A stretch of DNA of 14,327 nucleotides. Source: Candidatus Aenigmatarchaeota archaeon. GTDB lineage: Archaea; Aenigmatarchaeota; Aenigmatarchaeia; QMZP01; JAFGSV01. The notes under the pieces were generated by a model. The model saw only the letters and a program-made list of their open reading frames with translations, searched no databases and was not told where the DNA came from. The DNA lies in assembly GCA_020343635.1 (NCBI GenBank), contig CP070804.1, positions 283,773-298,099 on the forward strand. Direction: 5' to 3'. Positions 1-5,409 of the stretch are shown here, one piece after another (position 1 is the first letter of the stretch; every line of letters begins with the position of its first letter). The position numbers were made by a program, and so were the translations under genes.

Positions 1-156
1 GCCCTCGGAGCCGCGCTGCTGGTCGGCGTGATTGTGGGGCACGCGACACAGAGGATGGTGGGGAGGCAGAATTTCTCCTGGTGGCTTTCGAACGGCCTTA
101 TCATTTATCTGTTCCTGTGGTTCGATGTCTGGATTTTCAATGTGAACTATTTTTAA
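1..156 (+). CDS. C-terminal end of an unidentified membrane protein (partial)
   Basis: Frame 1 is open from the first base to TAA at 154-156, giving the last 51 residues of a protein that starts outside the window. A hydrophobic stretch (residues 1-13, ALGAALLVGVIVG) is followed by a short polar loop (HATQRMVGRQN) and a second hydrophobic, aromatic-rich segment (residues about 25-48), so at least two membrane helices end the protein. I do not recognise the family. Its stop codon lies inside the TATA box proposed for pyrB, so the two genes are closely packed but pyrB appears to have its own promoter. It is real if the open frame continues upstream; the strongly hydrophobic composition supports that. 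Confidence 0.6.
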   Translation, partial: ALGAALLVGVIVGHATQRMVGRQNFSWWLSNGLIIYLFLWFDVWIFNVNYF

Positions 157-159
157 ATA
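150..159 (+). promoter_or_regulatory. TATA box of the pyrBIE operon
   Basis: TTTTTAAATA is centred about 28 bp upstream of the pyrB ATG at 183. That is the archaeal TATA-to-start distance, so transcription should begin at or next to the ATG (leaderless). No Shine-Dalgarno sequence precedes the ATG, in agreement. It overlaps the stop codon of the upstream gene. Confidence 0.5.
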
Positions 160-182
160 CTAAATCCATTTTTTTGAATAAT

Positions 183-1109
183 ATGAGACTCAAGTCAAAA
201 GACGTGATATCTGCAGCGGACCTGACAAAGAAAGAGGTTGAAGCCATTCTCAAAGAATCAGACGTCATGCTTGACCACCTCCAGAAGAAGAAGCCGCTGG
301 AAGTGCTGAAAGGCAAGATACTCGCAACCCTTTTCTTTGAATCCAGCACCCGGACGAGGCTGTCATTCGAATCTGCCATGACCAGGCTGGGGGGATCTGT
401 AATAGGCTTCTCCGGAACGGCAGGGACATCCTTGAAGAAGGGTGAAACACTGCAGGACACGATGAGGAACATAGAGAAGTATGCCGATGCCATAGTGATG
501 AGGAACCCGGTTGAAGGCTCGGCAAGGCTCGCTGCCAGGACCATCAGTATACCCCTCATCAACGGGGGCGATGGTTCCAACCAGCACCCGACGCAGGCCT
601 TGCTGGACCTTTTCACTATAAAGCGCGAGAGGGGGCTAAAGAAGCTGAACGTGGCGTTGTGCGGTGACCTCAAATACGGCAGGACCGTGCACTCTCTGAT
701 ATACCTGCTCTACATGTTCGGAATGAATGTGACGCTTGTCTCCCCCAGGTCGCTGATGATGCCGGAATACATAGTCGATGACATAGAGGAGAGATACGGG
801 AAGAGGCCGGGTTTCAAGGAGAAGCTGCAAGATGTGGTGCCCTGGGCGGACGTGCTCTATGTCACCAGGATACAGAGGGAAAGGTTCCCTGACCCGAACG
901 AGTACGAGAAGGTCGCCGGTTCATATTTCGTTGACAAGAGGCTGCTTGACAAGGCCAGGAAAGGCATGGTCATACTCCATCCCCTGCCGAGGGTGGATGA
1001 GATAAAGACCGAAGTCGACGATACGCCTTACGCCAAATACTTCGAGCAGTCCTTCTACGGCATATCCGTCAGGATGGCCCTGCTCAACATGCTGCTGGGA
1101 GGTAAGTGA
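183..1109 (+). CDS. pyrB: Aspartate carbamoyltransferase catalytic chain
   Basis: Joins carbamoyl phosphate and L-aspartate to N-carbamoylaspartate, the committed step of pyrimidine synthesis. Read from ATG 183 it has 308 residues, the family's normal length. Visible active-site elements are the carbamoyl-phosphate loop STRTR (55-59), the mobile loop SLKKGE with Lys86 (equivalent to E. coli Lys84), the HPTQ motif in NQHPTQALLDLF, and HPLPRVDEI at 266-274. The frame is open further upstream to an ATG at 81, but that would add 34 residues without homology that overlap the preceding gene, and the TATA box at 150-159 fits a leaderless start at 183. Followed after one base by pyrI, its regulatory partner, whose Shine-Dalgarno GGAGGT lies inside the end of pyrB. 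Expected assembly: two catalytic trimers with three regulatory dimers. Confidence 0.97.
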   Translation: MRLKSKDVISAADLTKKEVEAILKESDVMLDHLQKKKPLEVLKGKILATLFFESSTRTRLSFESAMTRLGGSVIGFSGTAGTSLKKGETLQDTMRNIEKYADAIVMRNPVEGSARLAARTISIPLINGGDGSNQHPTQALLDLFTIKRERGLKKLNVALCGDLKYGRTVHSLIYLLYMFGMNVTLVSPRSLMMPEYIVDDIEERYGKRPGFKEKLQDVVPWADVLYVTRIQRERFPDPNEYEKVAGSYFVDKRLLDKARKGMVILHPLPRVDEIKTEVDDTPYAKYFEQSFYGISVRMALLNMLLGGK

Positions 1110-1110
1110 C

Positions 1111-1548
1111 ATGGGAGAAGACCTTAAGGTGAGGATGATAGAGAACGGGACCGTGATAGACCATCTTCCGGCAGGATCTGCAATGCACATAGCCGGGCTG
1201 CTCAACCTTTCCTCCAACCTCCCTGTCATAATAGCCATGAACGTCGAGTCGGCAAGAGAGGGAAAGAAGGACATGGTCAAGATAGAGAACAAGTTCCTGT
1301 CAAGGCAGGAGACGGACAAGATAAGCTTCGTGGCCCCCAATGCCACGATAAACATAATCAAGAACAGGAAGGTGAAAGACAAGAGGAGGGTGAACCCTCC
1401 CGACGAGCTGAACGACATACTGGAATGTCCGAACAAGAAATGCATCACGAACATGGAGGACTGCGGGACCAAATTCCTTAAGAAGGGTCAGAAGTACAAG
1501 TGCTACTTCTGCGAGTCGCAGTTCAGGATAGAAGAGTTCAACCTGTAG
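1111..1548 (+). CDS. pyrI: Aspartate carbamoyltransferase regulatory chain
   Basis: Regulatory subunit that binds nucleotide effectors and holds catalytic trimers together through a zinc domain. The 145 residues fit the family. The N-terminal allosteric domain includes residues around IENGTVIDHLPAG (10-22). The C-terminal zinc domain has the expected four cysteines, Cys106, Cys111, Cys131 and Cys134 (spacing C-x4-C ... C-x2-C). The first ATG, at 1111, follows GGAGGT (1098-1103) by seven bases. A separate pyrI is common in archaea and enterobacteria and indicates feedback control by CTP/ATP; which effectors act here cannot be read from the sequence. Sits between pyrB and pyrE in one operon. 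Confidence 0.97.
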   Translation: MGEDLKVRMIENGTVIDHLPAGSAMHIAGLLNLSSNLPVIIAMNVESAREGKKDMVKIENKFLSRQETDKISFVAPNATINIIKNRKVKDKRRVNPPDELNDILECPNKKCITNMEDCGTKFLKKGQKYKCYFCESQFRIEEFNL

Positions 1549-1554
1549 ATTGGC

Positions 1555-2178
1555 ATGAAAAGGGAAATAACAGAGCTGCTGCTTAAGACCAAGGCTGTCA
1601 CGCTCAGACCAACGAACCCCTTCACCTGGGTTTCCGGGATTTTTGCTCCAATTTACACGGATAATCGGATACTCATGTCATGTCCGGAAGAACGGAAGAT
1701 TGTTGTCAAATCAATGATCGAAACCATCAGAAAGGAATGCCCTGATTTCGACTACGTGGCGGGGGTTGCAACATCCGGGATACCCTGGGCTGCATGGATT
1801 GCTTCATACTTCGACAGGCCTATGGTCTATGCGCGCGGAAATAGGAAGGGGCACGGAAAGGAGAATGTCGTGGAAGGGCGCCTTGAAAAGGGGAAGAAGG
1901 CTATACTGATTGAAGACCTCATAAGCACGGGCGGCAGCTCAGAGACTGCGGTGGATGCTCTCAGGGAGGCGGGCGCGGCGGTCACGAACTGCTTCGCCAT
2001 CTTCACATACGGCCTGAAGAAGGCCGACGAAACCTTCAGGAGAATCAACTGTACTCTAACGGCGCTCACTGACTTCACAACCCTGCTGCAGACGGCTTCC
2101 GAAACCGGCTACATAAGCGAAGAAGAGAAGAAGAGCTGCGAGGAATGGGCAGATGACCCCGAGGGCTGGGGCAAGTGA
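1555..2178 (+). CDS. pyrE: Orotate phosphoribosyltransferase
   Basis: Transfers the phosphoribosyl group of PRPP to orotate, giving OMP, the penultimate step to UMP. 207 residues. The PRPP-binding motif ILIEDLISTGGSS lies at 117-129 with the acidic pair Glu120-Asp121. The mobile catalytic loop is seen as RGNRKGHGKEN (94-104, Arg94, Lys98, His100). The early FTWVSGIFAPIYTDNR segment (23-38) is the family's orotate/PRPP-binding beginning. Begins six bases after pyrI, so co-transcribed with pyrBI; the Shine-Dalgarno is weak. Its last codons (W-G-K-stop, 2167-2178) are repeated exactly at 2720-2731 beyond the next gene, and the next gene runs convergently only nine bases away. pyrC, pyrD and pyrF are not in the window. 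Confidence 0.96.
   Translation: MKREITELLLKTKAVTLRPTNPFTWVSGIFAPIYTDNRILMSCPEERKIVVKSMIETIRKECPDFDYVAGVATSGIPWAAWIASYFDRPMVYARGNRKGHGKENVVEGRLEKGKKAILIEDLISTGGSSETAVDALREAGAAVTNCFAIFTYGLKKADETFRRINCTLTALTDFTTLLQTASETGYISEEEKKSCEEWADDPEGWGK
2167..2178 (+). repeat. 12-bp direct repeat, copy 1 (end of pyrE)
   Basis: TGGGGCAAGTGA, the last three sense codons and stop of pyrE. An identical copy is at 2720-2731. The pair flanks 541 bp that hold one AT-rich orphan gene and its promoter. This is the pattern left by insertion at a gene end (target-site duplication or att-type duplication), but 12-mers also recur by chance in 14 kb. Confidence 0.5.
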
Positions 2179-2187
2179 AGAAGCGTA

Positions 2188-2676
2188 TTAGTAAGGTCTT
2201 CCTCCTCGTCTAACCAAAATACGGGTTTCCGTTGTTGCTCTAATCTGATCAATATGATCAGGACTTAGATGGGCGATGTAAGAAACCTCATATGGTACAC
2301 CTCTGTCTCTAAGTGATTGTGCTAATATCAGCCTCTGTCTGGTTGTTCCATCTACGCCTTTGTAATGGTCTTGATTGCGCGCGCCGTCATGTATATTCTG
2401 TATGGCTGTTCTCAATTCTGGCCAGTTCCTTATTGACAAATGGGGTCTTATGTATGGTTTGGTTCTATAATATTTTGGTACTTTCATTTGTTCGGGATTT
2501 CTGTATTTTCCAGTTCTGTTAGGCCAGTGCCTTCTCTGAACTTCGCCGCATCCAACCTTTAATTTTCTTTTTCTTTCAGATTGATATCTTCGTGATTCAT
2601 GTCTGCGTTTTTCCAGTTTATGTTCAATCACTGCCTCATTGAATAAATCAGCTTCATGGGGAATTGTGCTGCTCAT
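2188..2676 (-). CDS. Orphan basic protein with possible helix-turn-helix
   Basis: 162 residues from ATG 2676 to TAA 2188-2190; I do not recognise the family. The first 40 residues are very rich in Arg and Lys (EKRRHESRRYQSERKRKLK), likely helical and nucleic-acid binding. A middle Tyr/Pro/Arg-rich part (about 51-80) follows. Residues about 112-150 read like three short helices with a turn (RQRLILAQSLRDRG, PYEVSYIAHL, SPDHIDQI), resembling a helix-turn-helix as in small recombinase or terminase subunits; this is inference only. Base composition is clearly AT-richer than the flanking pyr genes. It runs convergently into pyrE with nine bases between stops and lies downstream of the 2759-3373 orphan on the same strand, but has a TATA-like box of its own. 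It is bracketed by the 12-bp repeat, so it may be a small acquired insert. Confidence 0.7.
   Translation of the reverse strand: MSSTIPHEADLFNEAVIEHKLEKRRHESRRYQSERKRKLKVGCGEVQRRHWPNRTGKYRNPEQMKVPKYYRTKPYIRPHLSIRNWPELRTAIQNIHDGARNQDHYKGVDGTTRQRLILAQSLRDRGVPYEVSYIAHLSPDHIDQIRATTETRILVRRGGRPY
2245..2261. repeat. Inverted repeat inside the orphan gene
   Basis: CTGATCA-ATA-TGATCAG, 7-bp perfect arms around three bases, inside the coding region for DHIDQ of the 2188-2676 gene. It is explained about as well by the Asp-His/Asp-Gln codons as by any function. Confidence 0.3.
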
Positions 2677-2702
2677 ATTAACTTAGTTTAACATGCATTA
2701 GA

Positions 2703-2712
2703 AATAAAAAGG
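2703..2712 (-). promoter_or_regulatory. TATA-like box for the 2188-2676 gene
   Basis: On the minus strand CCTTTTTATT is centred about 31 bp upstream of the ATG at 2676, consistent with a leaderless or nearly leaderless transcript. It lies inside the direct-repeat-bracketed segment, so gene and promoter would have arrived together. Confidence 0.4.
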
Positions 2713-2719
2713 GCAAAAG

Positions 2720-2731
2720 TGGGGCAAGTGA
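2720..2731 (+). repeat. 12-bp direct repeat, copy 2
   Basis: TGGGGCAAGTGA, identical to the last codons of pyrE (2167-2178). The bases just outside the two copies do not match, so the repeat is exactly 12 bp. It sits in the 82-bp gap between the two minus-strand orphans. Confidence 0.5.
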
Positions 2732-2758
2732 CTGTCGCTAACCTTTAACGTAAATGCT

Positions 2759-3373
2759 CTAAAGATCTGGAAACTCTTCTTCACCAACAACCGAATAATC
2801 ATCAGATTGATTAGCTATCATATCTCTTCTTAGTCTGTCCCGGACTTTTCTCGCTCCAAGGGACGTCATGCAGGGCCTTACTTCCAGAACTTTAGCAATC
2901 CCCGCTCCGAACTGAAGCAGATCACCGAATTGTTTTTTTGTGAAAGTACCCACATATCGACGACTTCCGGAAGCGAAATCGGCCTGTGATGTCACTACGA
3001 AATAATCCGGGCTGAAAATTGAGGGACTGACGGAAGCAGGTTCTAAATGGTCTGATGCGAGAGGATATGAAGAAGGTAATTCTCTTGCTCCCCAATATTC
3101 ACCTCGTTGTGCCATTCTGACAGCATTCTTGTACTCAGCGACACCAAGGAAGTTTGGAGCATCATATTCTTCTCTAAAGTTTTTTATAGTTCTTTGGACT
3201 CCTGGCTTTGTTCTGCAAGGCTGCACGGCTAGTGCCTCGTCACCAAAGACTTTTATTCCATGGGTGAGGAGTATGTCCCTAAAATCTAGATCTGAGAAAA
3301 TATCAACATATCGAAGTCTTGATCCGTCTTCTGCTCTACCACTCCAGGCTACTACCCACGTTGGATACCTCAT
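2759..3373 (-). CDS. Orphan protein made of two diverged repeats
   Basis: 204 residues from ATG 3373 to TAG 2759-2761; family not recognised. Residues 4-81 and 122-201 are two copies of one unit: G-S-R-L-R-Y-V-x2-F-x4-F-x-D-I-L with A-x-V-Q-P-C in the first (17-35 and 48-53) matches G-S-R-R-Y-V-x2-F-x4-F-x-D-L-L with E-V-R-P-C in the second (136-153 and 164-168). Cys53 and Cys168 correspond, each has Gly five residues later, then a basic helix and an acidic end. A linker of about 40 residues (82-121) separates them. No signal peptide or membrane helix. Start choice: GAGGGTGAT (minus strand, 3387-3379) precedes ATG 3373 by five bases; in-frame GTG at 3382 is the alternative and would suit a leaderless transcript from the TATA box at 3404-3412. 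AT-richer than neighbours. Function unknown. Confidence 0.75.
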   Translation of the reverse strand: MRYPTWVVAWSGRAEDGSRLRYVDIFSDLDFRDILLTHGIKVFGDEALAVQPCRTKPGVQRTIKNFREEYDAPNFLGVAEYKNAVRMAQRGEYWGARELPSSYPLASDHLEPASVSPSIFSPDYFVVTSQADFASGSRRYVGTFTKKQFGDLLQFGAGIAKVLEVRPCMTSLGARKVRDRLRRDMIANQSDDYSVVGEEEFPDL

Positions 3374-3383
3374 ATATATCACC

Positions 3384-3400
3384 CTCTGTTATTAACAGAG
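3384..3400. promoter_or_regulatory. Perfect palindrome, probable operator
   Basis: CTCTGTTA-T-TAACAGAG, 8-bp arms around one base. On the minus strand it lies between the TATA-like box (3404-3412) and the start codon of the repeat-containing orphan, where a bound repressor would block initiation. It could also affect aIF2-gamma, which starts divergently at 3472. The binding protein is unknown. Confidence 0.55.
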
Positions 3401-3403
3401 CAA

Positions 3404-3412
3404 GTTTTTAAG
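3404..3412 (-). promoter_or_regulatory. TATA-like box for the 2759-3373 gene
   Basis: CTTAAAAAC on the minus strand is centred about 26 bp upstream of GTG 3382 and 35 bp upstream of ATG 3373. The expected transcription start is therefore near 3382, leaving the choice between the two start codons open. Confidence 0.4.
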
Positions 3413-3429
3413 CCTAAGTATCTGGCAAA

Positions 3430-3440
3430 GTTATTAAAAG
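3430..3440 (+). promoter_or_regulatory. TATA-like box and short leader of aIF2-gamma
   Basis: GTTATTAAAAG is centred about 36 bp upstream of ATG 3472, so a leader of about ten bases is expected. GGTG at 3463-3466 sits five bases before the ATG and can serve as a short Shine-Dalgarno sequence. Confidence 0.4.
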
Positions 3441-3471
3441 CATCACCCGAAATTAAACACACGGTGCTACT

Positions 3472-4716
3472 ATGGCTGAGAAAGAGAAGAAGATCAAGAA
3501 GTCCGAGAGCCTCCCGGAAGTGAATATAGGGCTTGTCGGTCACGTGGACCACGGCAAGACCACTCTTACCGAGGCTTTGAGCGGAAAATGGACAGACACG
3601 CATTCGGAAGAGGTGAAGCGCGGGATCACTATACGAATAGGCTATGCTGACATTTCATTCTACAAGTGTCCGAAATGCGGTGACAAGACCGAGTCCTACG
3701 GGACGTCGCCCAAGTGCATGAAATGCTTTGTCGACTGCGACATCCTTAGGACCGTGTCCCTGGTGGACGCACCCGGCCACGAGACGCTCATGGCGACCGT
3801 GCTTTCAGGCGCTGCGCTCATGGACGGCGCCATCCTTGTCATATCCGCGACTGAAACCTGCCCCCAGCCCCAGACCAGCGAGCATCTGGTCGCGCTCGAC
3901 ATCGCCGGGATAAAGAACATAGTCGTTGTGCAGAACAAGATAGACAAGGTCGACAAGGAAAGGGCCGAAGAGAGCTTCAGCGAAATAAAAGACTTTCTCA
4001 GGGGAACGATAGCAGAGAAGGCCCCGATAGTGCCCATATCTGCTCAGCACAGGATCAACATAGACGCCCTCATAGATAGCCTGGAGAAGCACATACGGAC
4101 CCCCCAGAGGGACCCCAAGGCCAATCCCAAAATGCTTGTCGCGAGGAGCTTCGACGTAAACAGGCCGGGAACCGAAACAGGGAAGCTGAAAGGAAGCGTG
4201 CTTGGCGGTTCTCTCAAGCAGGGCGGACTCAAGGTGGGGGATGAGATAGAGATATGCCCTGGTATCAGGATAGATGATAAGACGAAACCTGTGAAGACCA
4301 GGATCACAGGTCTTCAGAAGGCCATGAAAGATCAGAAAGCCGTAACTCCTGGGGGTCTCCTGGGAGTTTCCACCTCCCTAGATCCGTCGCTGGCCAAATC
4401 TGATTCCCTTGCGGGCTCTGTCATCGGGAAGCCTGGTACACTGCCCCCTGTAAGGGATGAACTAAACCTGAAGATAAGCATGCTCGACAGGGTGGTCGGA
4501 ATAAAGGAAAAGACCGCGGTAGAGCCTCTCAGGGAGGGCGTTCCGCTGATGCTTACCATAGGCACTTCAAGGACCGTGGGTGCAATAACAAAGAGCGGAA
4601 GCGTATCGAGTGTGAAGCTGAAGCTGCCGGTCTGCGCAGACCCGGGCGAAAAGGTCGCGATATCCAGGCAGGTCACAGGACGATGGCACCTCGTTGGATG
4701 GGGTGAAATCGTTTAG
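3472..4716 (+). CDS. eif2g: Translation initiation factor 2 subunit gamma (GTPase)
   Basis: GTP-binding core of archaeal IF2, which brings initiator methionyl-tRNA to the small ribosomal subunit together with the alpha and beta subunits. 414 residues, the family's length. G1 GHVDHGKT at 23-30, the switch region KRGITIRIG (49-57), a zinc knuckle with Cys66, Cys69, Cys82 and Cys85, G3 DAPGHE at 99-104 and G4 NKID at 155-158. The zinc knuckle and the SATETCPQPQTSEHL segment separate it from elongation factor Tu and SelB. After the GTPase domain come the two beta-barrel domains (from about residue 205). It stands alone between AT-rich orphans with its own promoter; the alpha and beta genes are not in the window. 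A good marker that the host is archaeal. Confidence 0.98.
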   Translation: MAEKEKKIKKSESLPEVNIGLVGHVDHGKTTLTEALSGKWTDTHSEEVKRGITIRIGYADISFYKCPKCGDKTESYGTSPKCMKCFVDCDILRTVSLVDAPGHETLMATVLSGAALMDGAILVISATETCPQPQTSEHLVALDIAGIKNIVVVQNKIDKVDKERAEESFSEIKDFLRGTIAEKAPIVPISAQHRINIDALIDSLEKHIRTPQRDPKANPKMLVARSFDVNRPGTETGKLKGSVLGGSLKQGGLKVGDEIEICPGIRIDDKTKPVKTRITGLQKAMKDQKAVTPGGLLGVSTSLDPSLAKSDSLAGSVIGKPGTLPPVRDELNLKISMLDRVVGIKEKTAVEPLREGVPLMLTIGTSRTVGAITKSGSVSSVKLKLPVCADPGEKVAISRQVTGRWHLVGWGEIV

Positions 4717-4751
4717 GGACAATGTTAGCAATCCTTTTTAAATATTGTCCC
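4716..4751 (+). terminator. Possible terminator after aIF2-gamma
   Basis: GGGACAAT (4716-4723) and ATTGTCCC (4744-4751) are perfect 8-bp inverted arms around a 20-base loop that contains CCTTTTTAAAT. Archaeal termination depends mainly on T-runs, so the loop T-tract may be the functional part and the arms an added hairpin. It begins on the last base of the stop codon. Confidence 0.4.
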
Positions 4752-4769
4752 ATCGGTCAGCACGCCTAT

Positions 4770-4790
4770 CCACTAGTGAGACACTTGTGG
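4770..4790. promoter_or_regulatory. Palindromic site just upstream of a TATA box
   Basis: CCACTAGTG-AGA-CACTTGTGG: 9-bp arms with one mismatched position around three bases. It ends five bases before the TATA box at 4796-4806, overlapping where the BRE and upstream activator sites lie in archaeal promoters. It suggests a dimeric regulator for the gene at 4828. Confidence 0.45.
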
Positions 4791-4795
4791 AATTC

Positions 4796-4806
4796 TTTAT
4801 TTAAAA
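4796..4806 (+). promoter_or_regulatory. TATA box of the 4828 gene
   Basis: TTTATTTAAAA is centred 27 bp upstream of ATG 4828, and there is no Shine-Dalgarno sequence, so a leaderless transcript is expected. Confidence 0.5.
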
Positions 4807-4827
4807 CTTTTTGTTAATTGTAAGATT

Positions 4828-5316
4828 ATGACAATGGACAAGAGGCTCTTGAGAAAAGCATTCATGGCTCAGCAGAAGGACCATAGACGGAGACTGTCGT
4901 TCCTTGGGGATCGTGTACATGTAGATTTCTATAATAGTAAACCATTCAACTACGATGCTGAACTTCCTGAAGGAATTAGGTTGCTAGGTAGGGAAAAAGG
5001 AGGGCGCCTTGGTCCGGCGGTGCCTTATTTAGTTTTCGAAAGGCCTATAGATACGGACACAATGCTTCATGCTCTTTGTGATGAATTTGACTCGGAAATT
5101 GATATCCGGCTTCCATATTTTCCTGAAGATACTACTTATAGAGTCAAGAATAAGAGGAATCACCCTTTAAGGAATACATTGTGTGATCTCATAGGGAATC
5201 GGCTATATTTTTTAACAGATGATGGAAGCTATGCTGACCGGAGAGATACTGTCAGGCTTATACGGGCAATTACCAACTATTTAGATACCATTAATACAGT
5301 AAAAGATGTTCAATAA
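4828..5316 (+). CDS. Orphan hypothetical protein, AT-rich gene
   Basis: 162 residues from ATG 4828 to TAA 5314-5316; a second in-frame ATG is at 4834. I do not recognise the family. The N-terminus is basic (DKRLLRKAFMAQQKDHRRRL), then a mixed alpha/beta-like region with GREKGGRLGPAVPYLVFERP (about 53-72), an acidic middle (DEFDSEIDIRLPYFPEDTTY) and a C-terminal helix (RRDTVRLIRAITNYLDTI). No signal peptide, membrane helix or metal motif is visible. Codon use and base composition (many A/T third positions) differ from aIF2-gamma before it and the 5410 gene after it, which suggests transfer or a fast-evolving lineage gene. It is a single-gene unit: own TATA box, a palindromic site just upstream and another palindrome directly after the stop. 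It shows no visible similarity to the other two orphans. Confidence 0.7.
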   Translation: MTMDKRLLRKAFMAQQKDHRRRLSFLGDRVHVDFYNSKPFNYDAELPEGIRLLGREKGGRLGPAVPYLVFERPIDTDTMLHALCDEFDSEIDIRLPYFPEDTTYRVKNKRNHPLRNTLCDLIGNRLYFLTDDGSYADRRDTVRLIRAITNYLDTINTVKDVQ

Positions 5317-5337
5317 TTATCTCTTTAAAAGAGATAA
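5317..5337. repeat. Perfect palindrome after the 4828 gene
   Basis: TTATCTCTTT-A-AAAGAGATAA, 10-bp arms around one base, starting directly after the TAA of the 4828 gene. There is no T-run behind it. It may act as a transcript end or RNA-stability hairpin for the 4828 gene, or as an operator for the gene at 5410, whose TATA box is about 42 bp downstream. Confidence 0.55.
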
Positions 5338-5378
5338 CATTGTTCGAAGCGCACATTCCTGCGGTGAAATAGACTGAC

Positions 5379-5388
5379 TTTATATTTT
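5379..5388 (+). promoter_or_regulatory. TATA box of the 5410 gene
   Basis: TTTATATTTT is centred 26 bp upstream of ATG 5410 and no ribosome binding site precedes the ATG, so a leaderless transcript is expected. Confidence 0.5.
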
Positions 5389-5409
5389 TTAATATCACAT
5401 TAATACAAC

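Noticed and set aside
81..182. Upstream extension of the pyrB reading frame to an ATG at 81
   Set aside because: The added 34 residues do not look like the family's N-terminus, overlap the reading frame of the preceding membrane protein, and the TATA box at 150-159 fits a start at 183.
1555..2178. pyrE as a recently transferred gene
   Set aside because: It uses somewhat more CGN Arg and ATT/ATC Ile codons than pyrB, but the gene is short, its GC content is similar, and it lies tightly in the operon; the difference is too weak.
2245..2261. CTGATCA-ATA-TGATCAG as an operator
   Set aside because: It lies within coding sequence near the 3' end of a gene; Asp/His/Gln codons give such patterns easily, and nothing starts nearby.
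2677..2691. ATTAACTTAGTTTAA as an inverted repeat before the 2188-2676 gene
   Set aside because: The arms are not in register (one extra T) and are A/T only; expected in AT-rich sequence.
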